In this document: piece by piece, positions 25,646 to 32,810 of the stretch | Numbering within the stretch: the stretch's first letter is position 1 | How the letters are laid out: the number at the start of each line of letters is the position of its first letter | NCBI GenBank assembly: GCA_017551515.1 | Contig: JAFZLK010000009.1 | Span: 1-43,473, forward strand | Reading direction: 5' to 3' | From: Bacteroidales bacterium | GTDB taxonomy: Bacteria; Bacteroidota; Bacteroidia; Bacteroidales; ML635J-15 | Length of the DNA: 43,473 bases | Made by a program: the position numbers and the translations under genes | The notes under the pieces: generated by a model | The model's database searches: none | What the model was told of the DNA's origin: nothing | Seen by the model: only the letters and a program-made list of their open reading frames with translations

Positions 25646-25745
25646 CAAAAAAACTTGACGAAAATTTTACTTGCCTCCCACATTTTTATGACGAATATTT
25701 GGTAAATCTCGCACATTTTGTTGACGAATAATATGTAAAAATTCG
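25646..25745. repeat. Three tandem 33-bp degenerate repeats
   Basis: Units start at 25646, 25679 and 25712. Units 2 and 3 both begin CACATTTT and all three carry TGACGAA at the same offset followed by an AT-rich segment. The 33-bp period equals 11 codons, so both strands stay open through the array. Confidence 0.65.
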
Positions 25746-25776
25746 TGGCTACTATTAATTTTTTATTATTTATCTC

Positions 25777-25807
25777 TTTGCTATATCTCGCCAATCCATT
25801 ATATTTG
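25777..25807 (+). promoter_or_regulatory. Exact consensus promoter driving the structured leader
   Basis: TTTG at 25777-25780 and TATATTTG at 25800-25807 with exactly 19 nt between them: a perfect TTTG-N19-TAnnTTTG. The predicted start is near 25813, giving a leader of about 355 nt before the ATG at 26168. Confidence 0.7.
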
Positions 25808-25894
25808 CTGTGAAATTTAACTGAATGTATAACACTTAAAAACATACCGCCCATGACATAGAAAACCGACTTAACACATTGATTTTAAAAATAA

Positions 25895-26094
25895 AAAAGC
25901 GTTTTTGCTTTTGTTCCTTGGGACAAAATTCTGGAAAAATTTAAACAACGAGGCAATGGCGAAAATGCTCGCGGTTTATCCGTGGGCTTTTCTTATTTGT
26001 TGTAAGGTATTCCAGAAACCCTGTCCCGAATAAGAGTATAATCGAAAGCCCACTTTTTTATTTGTGTTTATCGGAAACTGCTGATTTTGGGCTT
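25895..26094 (+). ncRNA. Candidate structured RNA or attenuator/riboswitch-like leader
   Basis: Visible helices: AAAAGC/GCTTTT (25895-25912); GGGACA/TGTCCC (25920-25925 with 26022-26027); TTCTGGAA/TTCCAGAA (25929-25936 with 26010-26017); ACAAC/GTTGT (25945-25949 with 25999-26003). Inside that nested hairpin lies GTGGGCTTT (25982-25990), which is complementary to AAAGCCCAC (26045-26053), itself followed by six T (26054-26059). AAGCCCA (26046-26052) can instead pair with TGGGCTT (26088-26094). So a terminator-like helix is either a pseudoknot or excluded by the nested fold. It does not match tmRNA, RNase P or SRP RNA signatures that I know. Confidence 0.5.
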
Positions 26095-26167
26095 GCGGCA
26101 AAGAATTTATGGGAGTTGTTTGCTGAAAATCCCTTAAAGAGTAGGCACAAATTTAAATTTTAACAAA

Positions 26168-26413
26168 ATGGAAATTATACATTTTAAATTGAAAAAGGAA
26201 GCGGAATTCGCAAAAAAGGTGATTAATTTAAAAGATGAACTTGAATTAATTGACAGTCCGGTTGTGTTCTATATAGAATCGAAAAGCAACCCGTTGAATG
26301 AATTTGGTGTAGATAGTACAATTGAAAAACGCGAAGAAGTATGCTATTTTGACACCAATAAAGTATTATATCCTAAAAATTTCATTGATAATTATTATGA
26401 ACAAGTAAAATAA
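26168..26413 (+). CDS. Small hypothetical protein
   Basis: An 81-residue protein with no signal peptide and no recognisable motif; it is rich in Lys, Glu and Asp (HFKLKKEAEFAKKVINLKDE). The strong upstream promoter, the long structured leader and the 8-nt gap to the next gene argue that it is a real, cotranscribed gene. It could be a small cytoplasmic regulator; nothing in the sequence decides this. Confidence 0.55.
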   Translation: MEIIHFKLKKEAEFAKKVINLKDELELIDSPVVFYIESKSNPLNEFGVDSTIEKREEVCYFDTNKVLYPKNFIDNYYEQVK

Positions 26414-26421
26414 TTTGGACT

Positions 26422-27816
26422 ATGAGAAATTTAATTTTTACAATCGTTTTTGCTGCAGTATGCAGCATTTCAGCGTTCGCAGAAAATTACTATTATGATG
26501 AAGTAAATGGACAGATTATCTGGTTTTGTCAAGAGGATAATGGTGAATATACGCTATTAAGTCCGTGGTGGTGTTATAATCATTTATCAGATTATGAGGA
26601 TATTCTCAGTCAGTATGGATATTCTGCTTCTAACTACTATTATACAGGCAACTTTATAATACCTGATTATATCACAAGAATTTACTACGAAGCGTTTGCC
26701 GCTGTTGTTCCATTTCAAGATGGAGGACAATATATTGACAATGAGGGTCTAACATCGGTTACAATACCCAGTTCTGTTACAGGTATGGGGTCTTCCGCAT
26801 TTGCGAGATGTACCAGACTAACTTCTGTTACAATACCAAATTCTGTTACAAGGATTGAATCTTCCACATTTGAGAGATGTACCAGACTAACTTCCGTAAC
26901 AATACCAAATTCAGTTACATTCATAGGATCTAGTGCCTTTTCAGAATGCACTAGCCTAAGAACGATTGAAATTCCCAATTCCGTTACAAGTATTGGGGAT
27001 AATGCATTCGAAAATTGCGGCAGTCTAACATCTATTACAATTCCTGAATCAGTTACAAGCATTGGGGAAAAAGCTTTTTATGGTTGCAGCGGATTGACCG
27101 GTTCATTGACAATACCAAATTCAGTGACGGTAATTGGTGAGGAAGCATTTTCTAATTGCAGTGGACTGAGAACAATTACAATCGGCACTGGCGTTACTGA
27201 CATTGGAAGAAATGCATTTTATAGTTGCAGTAATCTAACGACAGTAAATTTCAATGCAGCAAACTGCACATTCATGGGAAGTTCGGGGTATCCTGTATTC
27301 GAAAACTGCGGCACATCGTTGGTAACCTTAAATATTGGCGAAGGCGTAACTATCATACCAGACAATGCATTCAAAAAATGCAAATCATTCACCAGTATTA
27401 CATGTGCAGCCACTAATCCGCCAGTAATATATACATCTACATTCGATTCCGGTCTTTCTCCAATGACTCCAGTAATAGTGCCATGCGGTACTGTTGCCGA
27501 TTATCAGAGATATTGGTACATTTTCAGAAATATACAGGAGGTAGCCGATTGCGGTAGCACTGGCATTGACAATGATTATGCAAACGAAATTGCCCTCTTC
27601 CCCAATCCCGCCACCGACATTCTCAACATCACATCATCGGAAACAATTTCGGAAATCGAGATTGTAAACGCATTGGGACAGGTCGTTTATCGCACAGAGG
27701 TAAACGCTGACAATGCGGTTTGCGATGTTAATGGATTAACCGCAGGCGTTTATATTGTAAGAATACACGGAACGGGCATGGCATCGGTTATCCAGAAGAA
27801 ATTCATAAAGGAATAA
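26422..27816 (+). CDS. BspA-like leucine-rich repeat surface protein with T9SS type A sorting domain
   Basis: A 464-residue exported protein. Signal peptide MRNLIFTIVFAAVCSISAFA is followed by an N-terminal segment and then at least seven tandem 23-residue BspA/TpLRR repeats (residues about 105-330) of the form LTSVTIPNSVTxIxxxxFxxC. The last 80 residues are a type A sorting domain (IALFPNPATDILNI, ISEIEIVNALGQVVY, LTAGVYIVRIH, ending IQKKFIKE). Such proteins are surface adhesins that bind host or bacterial partners. Repeats at 26811-26935 are nearly identical at DNA level with a 69-bp period. It starts 8 nt after the small gene and probably shares its structured leader. Confidence 0.92.
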   Translation: MRNLIFTIVFAAVCSISAFAENYYYDEVNGQIIWFCQEDNGEYTLLSPWWCYNHLSDYEDILSQYGYSASNYYYTGNFIIPDYITRIYYEAFAAVVPFQDGGQYIDNEGLTSVTIPSSVTGMGSSAFARCTRLTSVTIPNSVTRIESSTFERCTRLTSVTIPNSVTFIGSSAFSECTSLRTIEIPNSVTSIGDNAFENCGSLTSITIPESVTSIGEKAFYGCSGLTGSLTIPNSVTVIGEEAFSNCSGLRTITIGTGVTDIGRNAFYSCSNLTTVNFNAANCTFMGSSGYPVFENCGTSLVTLNIGEGVTIIPDNAFKKCKSFTSITCAATNPPVIYTSTFDSGLSPMTPVIVPCGTVADYQRYWYIFRNIQEVADCGSTGIDNDYANEIALFPNPATDILNITSSETISEIEIVNALGQVVYRTEVNADNAVCDVNGLTAGVYIVRIHGTGMASVIQKKFIKE

Positions 27817-28339
27817 AAACAAATGTTTGTGGTATATTGTAGGGGCAGGTTTGAAACCTACCCCTACAATTATATACCCACAAAATCAACCGTAATGTAT
27901 TTGTACACAATTTAATACATTTGTTTTATAAACAATTATACTGATAGCATTATGCTGCCAACATAATAAATAATAATCAATGTGTTAGCAGATTCTGAAA
28001 CAAGTTCAGAATGACATTCCGTTTTTAGAAACGGCGAAGCCATAGAAACAATTAGAAACGCCGAAGGCATAGAAACAAAAAAAAGGAGTCGCTACGCGAG
28101 AACGGCGAAGCCCTCAACGAAGTTAAATAATACAAATCGAAACGAATCTTTCAAATCTATTTGTTGAATTTGAAAAGATTTGTCCGATTTCTGTCCGTTA
28201 GGACACTCTATTCCTCTTTTTATGCGGATACCATCCGCGCAATATAGGGTTTATGCCGTCCTTTTTTTTTCACCATTTTCGTTGTGCTTTTTTTCAATAA
28301 TAAGTCTTACTTTTGCAAAGTTTTTTGCAATTTGTAAAA
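27817..28339. repeat. Cluster of dispersed palindromes and hairpin repeats
   Basis: No gene. Elements in order: a near-perfect palindrome TTGTAGGGGcAGGTTT / AAACCTaCCCCTACAA (27837-27869), possibly the terminator of the BspA gene; ATTCTGAA / TTCAGAAT (27992-28012); two AGAAAC-hairpin units (28027-28076) with stems GGC/GCC and GCC/GGC; the word GCCCTCAACGAAGTTAAA (28110-28127); and a REP-type palindrome GCGGAT/ATCCGC (28224-28238). A -7 element TACTTTTG (28308-28315) precedes the exporter gene. Confidence 0.75.
28224..28240 (-). repeat. REP-type palindrome matching the RAYT-linked REP
   Basis: On the minus strand it reads GCGCGGATGGTATCCGC, then ATAAAAAGG. The copy after the RAYT gene reads GCGCGGATGGAATCCGC, then TATAAAGG. 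The two differ at one loop base in the palindrome and share most of the tail. Confidence 0.7.
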
Positions 28340-29587
28340 ATGAACTTCATAGAAATACTACATAGCATCGATTATTTTGATTTGTTCAGCAATGCGCTGA
28401 TGATTACGAGTTTTGTGGTCATAATGATGTCGCTGATTGAATATGTGAATGTATGGACGCACGGGCGGTTCATCAACGGAATGAACAAGAATATCTTTGT
28501 GCAGGCGCTGATAGGAACTTTGCTCGGCGCTATCCCTGGATGTATGGGAACTTTTACCGCTGTGTCGCTTTACACGCACAAGGCCTTGTCGCTGGGTGCG
28601 CTGGTGGCTTGCCTTATAGCAACATCGGGCGACGAAGCATTTGTGATGCTTGCAACTATGCCTGTGCAGTCGCTGTGGCTGTTCGGAATTACGGCTGTGG
28701 TGGGCTTCGTGGCTAGTATTATCGTTGACAAGTTGTTCAAGAACAAGGATTTCACTCCAAAAATAGACGATGTGCCTTTCGAGGTTCACGAGCACGAAAT
28801 CCCAGAAGACGGAAAACTTTTCGCATGGAAAAACTTCGTGCCGTCAAAGTCGAGACTGAAATTGATAGGCGTATTTGTCGGAATAATTGTTCTGTGCTGT
28901 GTAGGTGTTATCGGGCATTCCCATTCCGAAAACCTGATTTTCAGTCTTCCGCAGCAAACAGAAGCCGTTGAGGCAGACGAGCACCATCATCATGACGAAT
29001 GTTGTGAGCATCATCACCATGATGAAGAATGCTGTGAACATCACCATCACGATGAATGTGAAGGAGAACATCATCATTCCGACCTGCCCGAAGGTTTTGA
29101 GCATCATCACCATCATCACGGGGCATTGGACATTGTGAACATAATCATCATTTCGCTGTCGGCGCTGATGTTGCTGATAATTTTCTTCTCCAACGAGCAT
29201 TTTGTAAGCGAACATCTTGTGCAACATGTTGTCCAGAAGCACCTGCCACGCATTTTCTGGTGGACTTTCGGCGTGCTTGTTGTTATGGCTATCATTTTGA
29301 ATTACACCAATTTCGGAGACTGGATTTACAACAACAAGTACATTCTGCTACTCATAGCCGTTGCGATAGGCATTTTGCCCGAATCGGGTCCGCATTTGAT
29401 ATTTGTTGTACTGTTTGTGCAGGGCTACATACCATTTAGCATTCTGCTAGCCAACAGCATAGTGCAGGACGGCCACGGTTCATTGCCATTGCTTGCCGAA
29501 ACCAAGAAGGGTTTCCTCGTCACAAAGGCAATAAATATGGTTGTGGGACTGGTCGTTGGATTGGTGGGACTTTTGATGGGATTTTAA
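28340..29587 (+). CDS. Putative 10-TM heavy-metal/manganese exporter (ArsP_2 family) with His-rich loop
   Basis: A 415-residue integral membrane protein that fits the ArsP_2-type permease family (putative heavy-metal exporter). Several hydrophobic segments precede residue 150 and follow residue 265, with paired internal-repeat motifs: GAIPGCMGTFTAVSLY and SGDEAFVMLATMP in the first half, and GILPESGPHLIFVVLF and SIVQDGHGSLPLLAETK in the second. Between the halves, residues 215-260 hold 21 histidines in five runs (HHHH x3, HHH, HHHHHH) mixed with Cys-Cys and acidic residues, a likely metal-binding loop. ATG at 28340 is chosen because an upstream extension to 28313 crosses the promoter. Substrate is unproven. 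Confidence 0.8.
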   Translation: MNFIEILHSIDYFDLFSNALMITSFVVIMMSLIEYVNVWTHGRFINGMNKNIFVQALIGTLLGAIPGCMGTFTAVSLYTHKALSLGALVACLIATSGDEAFVMLATMPVQSLWLFGITAVVGFVASIIVDKLFKNKDFTPKIDDVPFEVHEHEIPEDGKLFAWKNFVPSKSRLKLIGVFVGIIVLCCVGVIGHSHSENLIFSLPQQTEAVEADEHHHHDECCEHHHHDEECCEHHHHDECEGEHHHSDLPEGFEHHHHHHGALDIVNIIIISLSALMLLIIFFSNEHFVSEHLVQHVVQKHLPRIFWWTFGVLVVMAIILNYTNFGDWIYNNKYILLLIAVAIGILPESGPHLIFVVLFVQGYIPFSILLANSIVQDGHGSLPLLAETKKGFLVTKAINMVVGLVVGLVGLLMGF

Positions 29588-29730
29588 TGAATAGATAATG
29601 GACAATTGATAATGAATAATTAACAATTAATAATTGATAATGAACAATTGTGGTGTCGTTGCGCGCAACGACGCTACTATAAACAACATCAAACCATTTC
29701 AAACATATAAACATTAATTAAACTATTTTT
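29588..29730. repeat. AT-rich element and perfect palindrome
   Basis: The first half is an AATTGATAATGAATAATT-type repeat sharing 23 identical bases (29608-29630) with 15430-15452. It is followed by an 18-bp perfect palindrome GTCGTTGCGCGCAACGAC (29655-29672) and AAACAAC-like words. The palindrome could terminate transcription or be a dispersed REP-like element. Confidence 0.65.
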
Positions 29731-30453
29731 ATGAATATGTCATATTTTATCATTTTACTCTCTGCTTTGTTGCTTTCGGCATGTGGAGGAACAAACCAAA
29801 ATCTAAATGTTGAAGACAATGAAACCAAAATTTCCGCAGATACAATGTCGGAAATAGCAATGTTTCAGGATGATGCAGATATTCTGGAAGAGGCTAAGGT
29901 TGACGAAGATATTGTTCTTGATGTTTGGAAGGCATATCTAAAGTCGGAATATTGTGATGTTCAGACGGATAACATTGAATCTACACTTGCGCTGCTCGAC
30001 AAAAGAAGCAATACAGTTGCGTCACTTGAACTTGATGCTTCTAACCATCCGTATGTTCGCGAAAAGACTTTTGATGTCGATGAAGAAGAATTTTATGAAG
30101 AAACAGTTCTCGAAACTTTTGCTTGTTATCCGCTAAAAAATGGTGGCTGGTTGTCGCTCTGGTACTACGATGCTAGTGATTGGGGACGCAAAATTTTCGC
30201 TGTGTATAAGTTCGAGAACAATGTCCTGACAAGGCAAAAGAATGCTTTTCCGCCATTTGAATCGGATTTTATTGATAAAAATCCATCATTCGACTGGGAC
30301 GAACTTGTAAAATTGAGCGGAATGGAAGTCGTTTATTTTATGCAGGACTGCTGGCCTACAAAGTTCGATGCCGATGGATTCACAATGTCGTTGGGCGGAA
30401 TGGAAGAAACGGTTTACAAGTTCAATGGTAGCGGTTTCGAGAAAGAGAACTAA
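29731..30453 (+). CDS. Hypothetical lipoprotein
   Basis: A 240-residue protein with a lipoprotein signal (MSYFIILLSALLLSACGG, lipobox LSAC). The mature part is acidic; residues 60-240 look like a compact beta-rich domain (KNGGWLSLWYYDASDWGRKIFAVYKF). It resembles other uncharacterised Bacteroidales lipoproteins in general character but carries no motif I can name, and lacks the YKYWFG tail of the DUF3298-like cluster. ATG at 29731 or 29737 are both possible. It converges with rnr. Confidence 0.65.
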   Translation: MNMSYFIILLSALLLSACGGTNQNLNVEDNETKISADTMSEIAMFQDDADILEEAKVDEDIVLDVWKAYLKSEYCDVQTDNIESTLALLDKRSNTVASLELDASNHPYVREKTFDVDEEEFYEETVLETFACYPLKNGGWLSLWYYDASDWGRKIFAVYKFENNVLTRQKNAFPPFESDFIDKNPSFDWDELVKLSGMEVVYFMQDCWPTKFDADGFTMSLGGMEETVYKFNGSGFEKEN

Positions 30454-30504
30454 GAAGCCAATATCAAGGAATGAAGGCTAGATTATAGTTTTTCATTCAC
30501 AACT

Positions 30505-32622
30505 TTACGCCAATTCCATATCAATCTGCTTCTTTTCAAGGTTCACATCTGAAATGCGAACTTTCACCTCGTCGCCAAGTCTGAAAATCTTGCCTGTATC
30601 AACTCCTTGCAGACAATACTCCTCTGCAAAGAATTCGTACTCGTCATCCATCAAGGTGCGAACATGGACAAGTCCTTCGCAAGCGGAATCCTTTAACTCA
30701 ACAAAGAAGCCATATTCTTGAATACCAGAGATTACGCCATCGAAAACATATCCAATTTTGTCCTGCAAAAACTCTGCCTGCTTGTACTTTATGGAACTGC
30801 GCTCCGCCAAGACTGCCTGCTGTTCCTTGAACGAACAATGCTTGCACTTTGCTTCCAAATCTTCGGTGTCTGGTGTTTGATTACGCATATATGCGTAAAG
30901 CAACCTGTGAGTCATCACATCTGGGTAGCGGCGGATTGGCGAGGTGAAATGCGAATAGAAATCAAATGCAAGTCCATAGTGTCCAATGTTTTTGGTGGAA
31001 TAAACCGCCTTAGCCATCGCTCTGATTGCAAGGTTTTCTATGATGTTCTGCTCGGGTTTGCCTTTCACATTGTTAACCAGGCCGTTAAGTGAATTAGACA
31101 ATGCAATGCTGTTTGACATATCAATGGAATAACCGAACCTACCAATGAACGACGAGAAATTCGACAGTTTATCGTAGTTTGGCTCTGCGTGAACACGATA
31201 AACGAACGGCTTGTGCTTCTTGCCAATCATTTCGGCGACATTGCGATTCGCCAAAAGCATAAATTCCTCAATCAAATTGTTGGCTTCCTTAGCCTCCTTG
31301 AAGTAAACGCTCACGGGACGGGCTTTTTCGTCGAGCACAAACTTAATTTCCTTATGCTCAAAGTTGAACGCGCCTTTCTGGAATCGTGCCGAACGCAGTT
31401 TTTTTGCCAGTTCGTTGAGTTTCAGTATTTCCTCTGCGAAATCGCCTTTGCCAGTTTCAATAATTTCCTGCGCTTCCTCGTATGCGAAACGCCTGTCGGA
31501 TGAAATTATGGTTTTCGCTGGCTTGAAACTCAACACTTCGGCATTGTCGTTCATTTCAAATATTGCCGAGAAGCAGAACTTTTCCTCATTGGGACGAAGC
31601 GAGCAAAGGAAATTGCACAACCTTTCGGGTAACATCGGCACAGTGCGGTCAACAAGGTAAACCGAAGTCGCACGATTGAATGCCTCGTCATCCAGCGATG
31701 TGTTTTCGCGCATATAGTGGGTGACATCGGCGATATGCACACCTATTCTATAATTGCCATTGTCAAGTTTTTCGAAAGATAGCGCATCGTCGAAGTCCTT
31801 TGCATCGGCAGGGTCAATGGTGAATGTCGGTGCATTGCGGAAATCCTCGCGTGTCTTAAGGTCGTAGTCGGTGATTTCAAATTTAATCTTATTTGCCTCG
31901 CGTTCAATATCTTCGGAGAATTTTGCTGGAAGTCCGTACTCGGCAAGAATTGCGTGCATTTCGGTGTTGTTGTCGCCTGCTTCGCCAAGGATTTCTATAA
32001 CTCGTCCCACTGGATTCTGACGGCGTTCCGGCCATTCTTCGATTTCCACAAGCACTTTCTGGTCTTCCTTTGCACCCATAAGACGGTCGGACGGAATGAG
32101 AATGTCGTACATAACCTTCTGGCTATCTGGAATCATGAAGGAATAATGTCCAGCAGTGCGGATTGTTCCCACAAACTGTGTCCTTGCCCTGCGGACAATC
32201 TCAACAACTTCGCCTTCGAGATGGCTACTCGACTTGCGAGCATACAAACTTACTTTCACCGTATCGCCATCGAAAGCGGAATTCAAGTTCTTGAACGACA
32301 CAAAAACATCCTCCGACAATTCTTCGCTGGTTACGAAGGCATTGCCAGTCTTTGTAATCTCCAGAATGCCAGTTACCTTTCCCGACTTGGCTTTCAGTTT
32401 GAACTTTCCGCGCGAAGTTTCCTTGAGTGTGCCAGCTTTTGTCAGTTCGCAAAGCACTTGGTTTATCAATGTGCGCGATGATGGTTCAGTATAGCCGAGT
32501 TTTGTGGAAATTTGCTTGTAGTTGAATTCCTTGTTGGGATTTTCGTAGAAAACGCCCATTATTCCAGTTGTCAGGGTTTTCTTGTCGCGTCCCAAATTAT
32601 CGTCGTTGCTTCTTCGTGGCAT
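30505..32622 (-). CDS. rnr: Ribonuclease R
   Basis: 3'-5' exoribonuclease of the RNase II/RNB family that degrades structured RNA. 705 residues from ATG at 32622 (MPRRSNDDN); a longer frame to 32751 runs through promoter sequence and is rejected. Order: N-terminal winged-helix (about 1-80), two cold-shock domains (about 80-230), RNB catalytic domain with the acidic cluster FTIDPADAKDFDDALSF and the signature HYGLAFDFYSHFTSPIRRYPDVMTHRLL, and a C-terminal S1 domain (GYVFDGVISGIQEYGFFVEL). The usual basic C-terminal tail is absent: the protein ends in the S1 domain (KKQIDMELA). Confidence 0.96.
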   Translation of the reverse strand: MPRRSNDDNLGRDKKTLTTGIMGVFYENPNKEFNYKQISTKLGYTEPSSRTLINQVLCELTKAGTLKETSRGKFKLKAKSGKVTGILEITKTGNAFVTSEELSEDVFVSFKNLNSAFDGDTVKVSLYARKSSSHLEGEVVEIVRRARTQFVGTIRTAGHYSFMIPDSQKVMYDILIPSDRLMGAKEDQKVLVEIEEWPERRQNPVGRVIEILGEAGDNNTEMHAILAEYGLPAKFSEDIEREANKIKFEITDYDLKTREDFRNAPTFTIDPADAKDFDDALSFEKLDNGNYRIGVHIADVTHYMRENTSLDDEAFNRATSVYLVDRTVPMLPERLCNFLCSLRPNEEKFCFSAIFEMNDNAEVLSFKPAKTIISSDRRFAYEEAQEIIETGKGDFAEEILKLNELAKKLRSARFQKGAFNFEHKEIKFVLDEKARPVSVYFKEAKEANNLIEEFMLLANRNVAEMIGKKHKPFVYRVHAEPNYDKLSNFSSFIGRFGYSIDMSNSIALSNSLNGLVNNVKGKPEQNIIENLAIRAMAKAVYSTKNIGHYGLAFDFYSHFTSPIRRYPDVMTHRLLYAYMRNQTPDTEDLEAKCKHCSFKEQQAVLAERSSIKYKQAEFLQDKIGYVFDGVISGIQEYGFFVELKDSACEGLVHVRTLMDDEYEFFAEEYCLQGVDTGKIFRLGDEVKVRISDVNLEKKQIDMELA

Positions 32623-32642
32623 AGTGAATTTTTTTTGCAGTG

Positions 32643-32650
32643 CAAATTTA
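32643..32650 (-). promoter_or_regulatory. -7 element for rnr
   Basis: On the minus strand this reads TAAATTTG (TAnnTTTG), 20 nt before the rnr start. A TTTG at 32673-32676 gives a 22-nt spacer, slightly long. Confidence 0.5.
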
Positions 32651-32702
32651 CAGTAAAAAATATTGGTGTCCGCAAAAAATCTAAATATTGTTATAAAAGG
32701 TG

Positions 32703-32710
32703 TATCTTTG
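32703..32710 (+). promoter_or_regulatory. -7 element for the RAYT gene
   Basis: TATCTTTG matches the Bacteroidota -7 box in its commonest form. No clear TTTG at the -33 position. It drives rightward toward the transposase-like gene. Confidence 0.4.
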
Positions 32711-32778
32711 CCACCAATAATACGGTTATAAAAACCTATGGTTGCGTTCATACATAATTTATGTTCAGTCTATTCCAA

Positions 32779-32795
32779 GGGAATTCCATTCCCGC
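32779..32795. repeat. Palindrome just upstream of the RAYT start
   Basis: GGGAATTCCATTCCCGC contains the inverted arms GGGAAT and ATTCCC. On the minus strand it reads GCGGGAATGGAATTCCC, which resembles the downstream REP core GCGGATGGAATCCGC with one insertion per arm. It could be a diverged flanking REP in inverse orientation. Confidence 0.4.
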
Positions 32796-32810
32796 ACCAA
32801 TAATAGCCCA

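Larger units (their letters stand above)
25459..26167. other. Intergenic region with a 33-bp triple repeat, a promoter and a structured leader
   Basis: About 710 bp without a convincing gene. It contains three 33-bp degenerate tandem repeats (25646-25745), an exact consensus promoter (25777-25807), and a leader with several strong alternative helices (25895-26094) before the small gene at 26168. Two open frames run through the triple repeat on opposite strands, but both are likely by-products of its period being divisible by three. Confidence 0.7.

Noticed and set aside
25543..25731. 62-codon plus-strand open frame with 11-residue repeats
   Set aside because: It runs through the 33-bp tandem repeats, whose period keeps both strands open. 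No start context, no homology that I recognise, and a competing minus-strand frame of equal quality.
25895..26094. tmRNA, RNase P RNA, SRP RNA or 6S RNA
   Set aside because: None of the conserved core words of tmRNA, RNase P or SRP RNA are present; 6S would need a long hairpin with a central bubble, which the nested helices plus outside pairing do not give. 6S cannot be fully excluded without a covariance search.
26715..27062. 115-codon minus-strand frame inside the BspA-like gene
   Set aside because: It is the complement of the repeated LRR coding units and simply mirrors their periodicity.
28313..28339. N-terminal extension of the metal exporter
   Set aside because: These codons overlap the -7 region (TACTTTTG at 28308-28315), and the encoded residues are not typical of the family start.
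32623..32751. 43-residue N-terminal extension of RNase R
   Set aside because: It covers the rnr promoter and the divergent RAYT promoter; normal homology starts at MPRRSNDDN.
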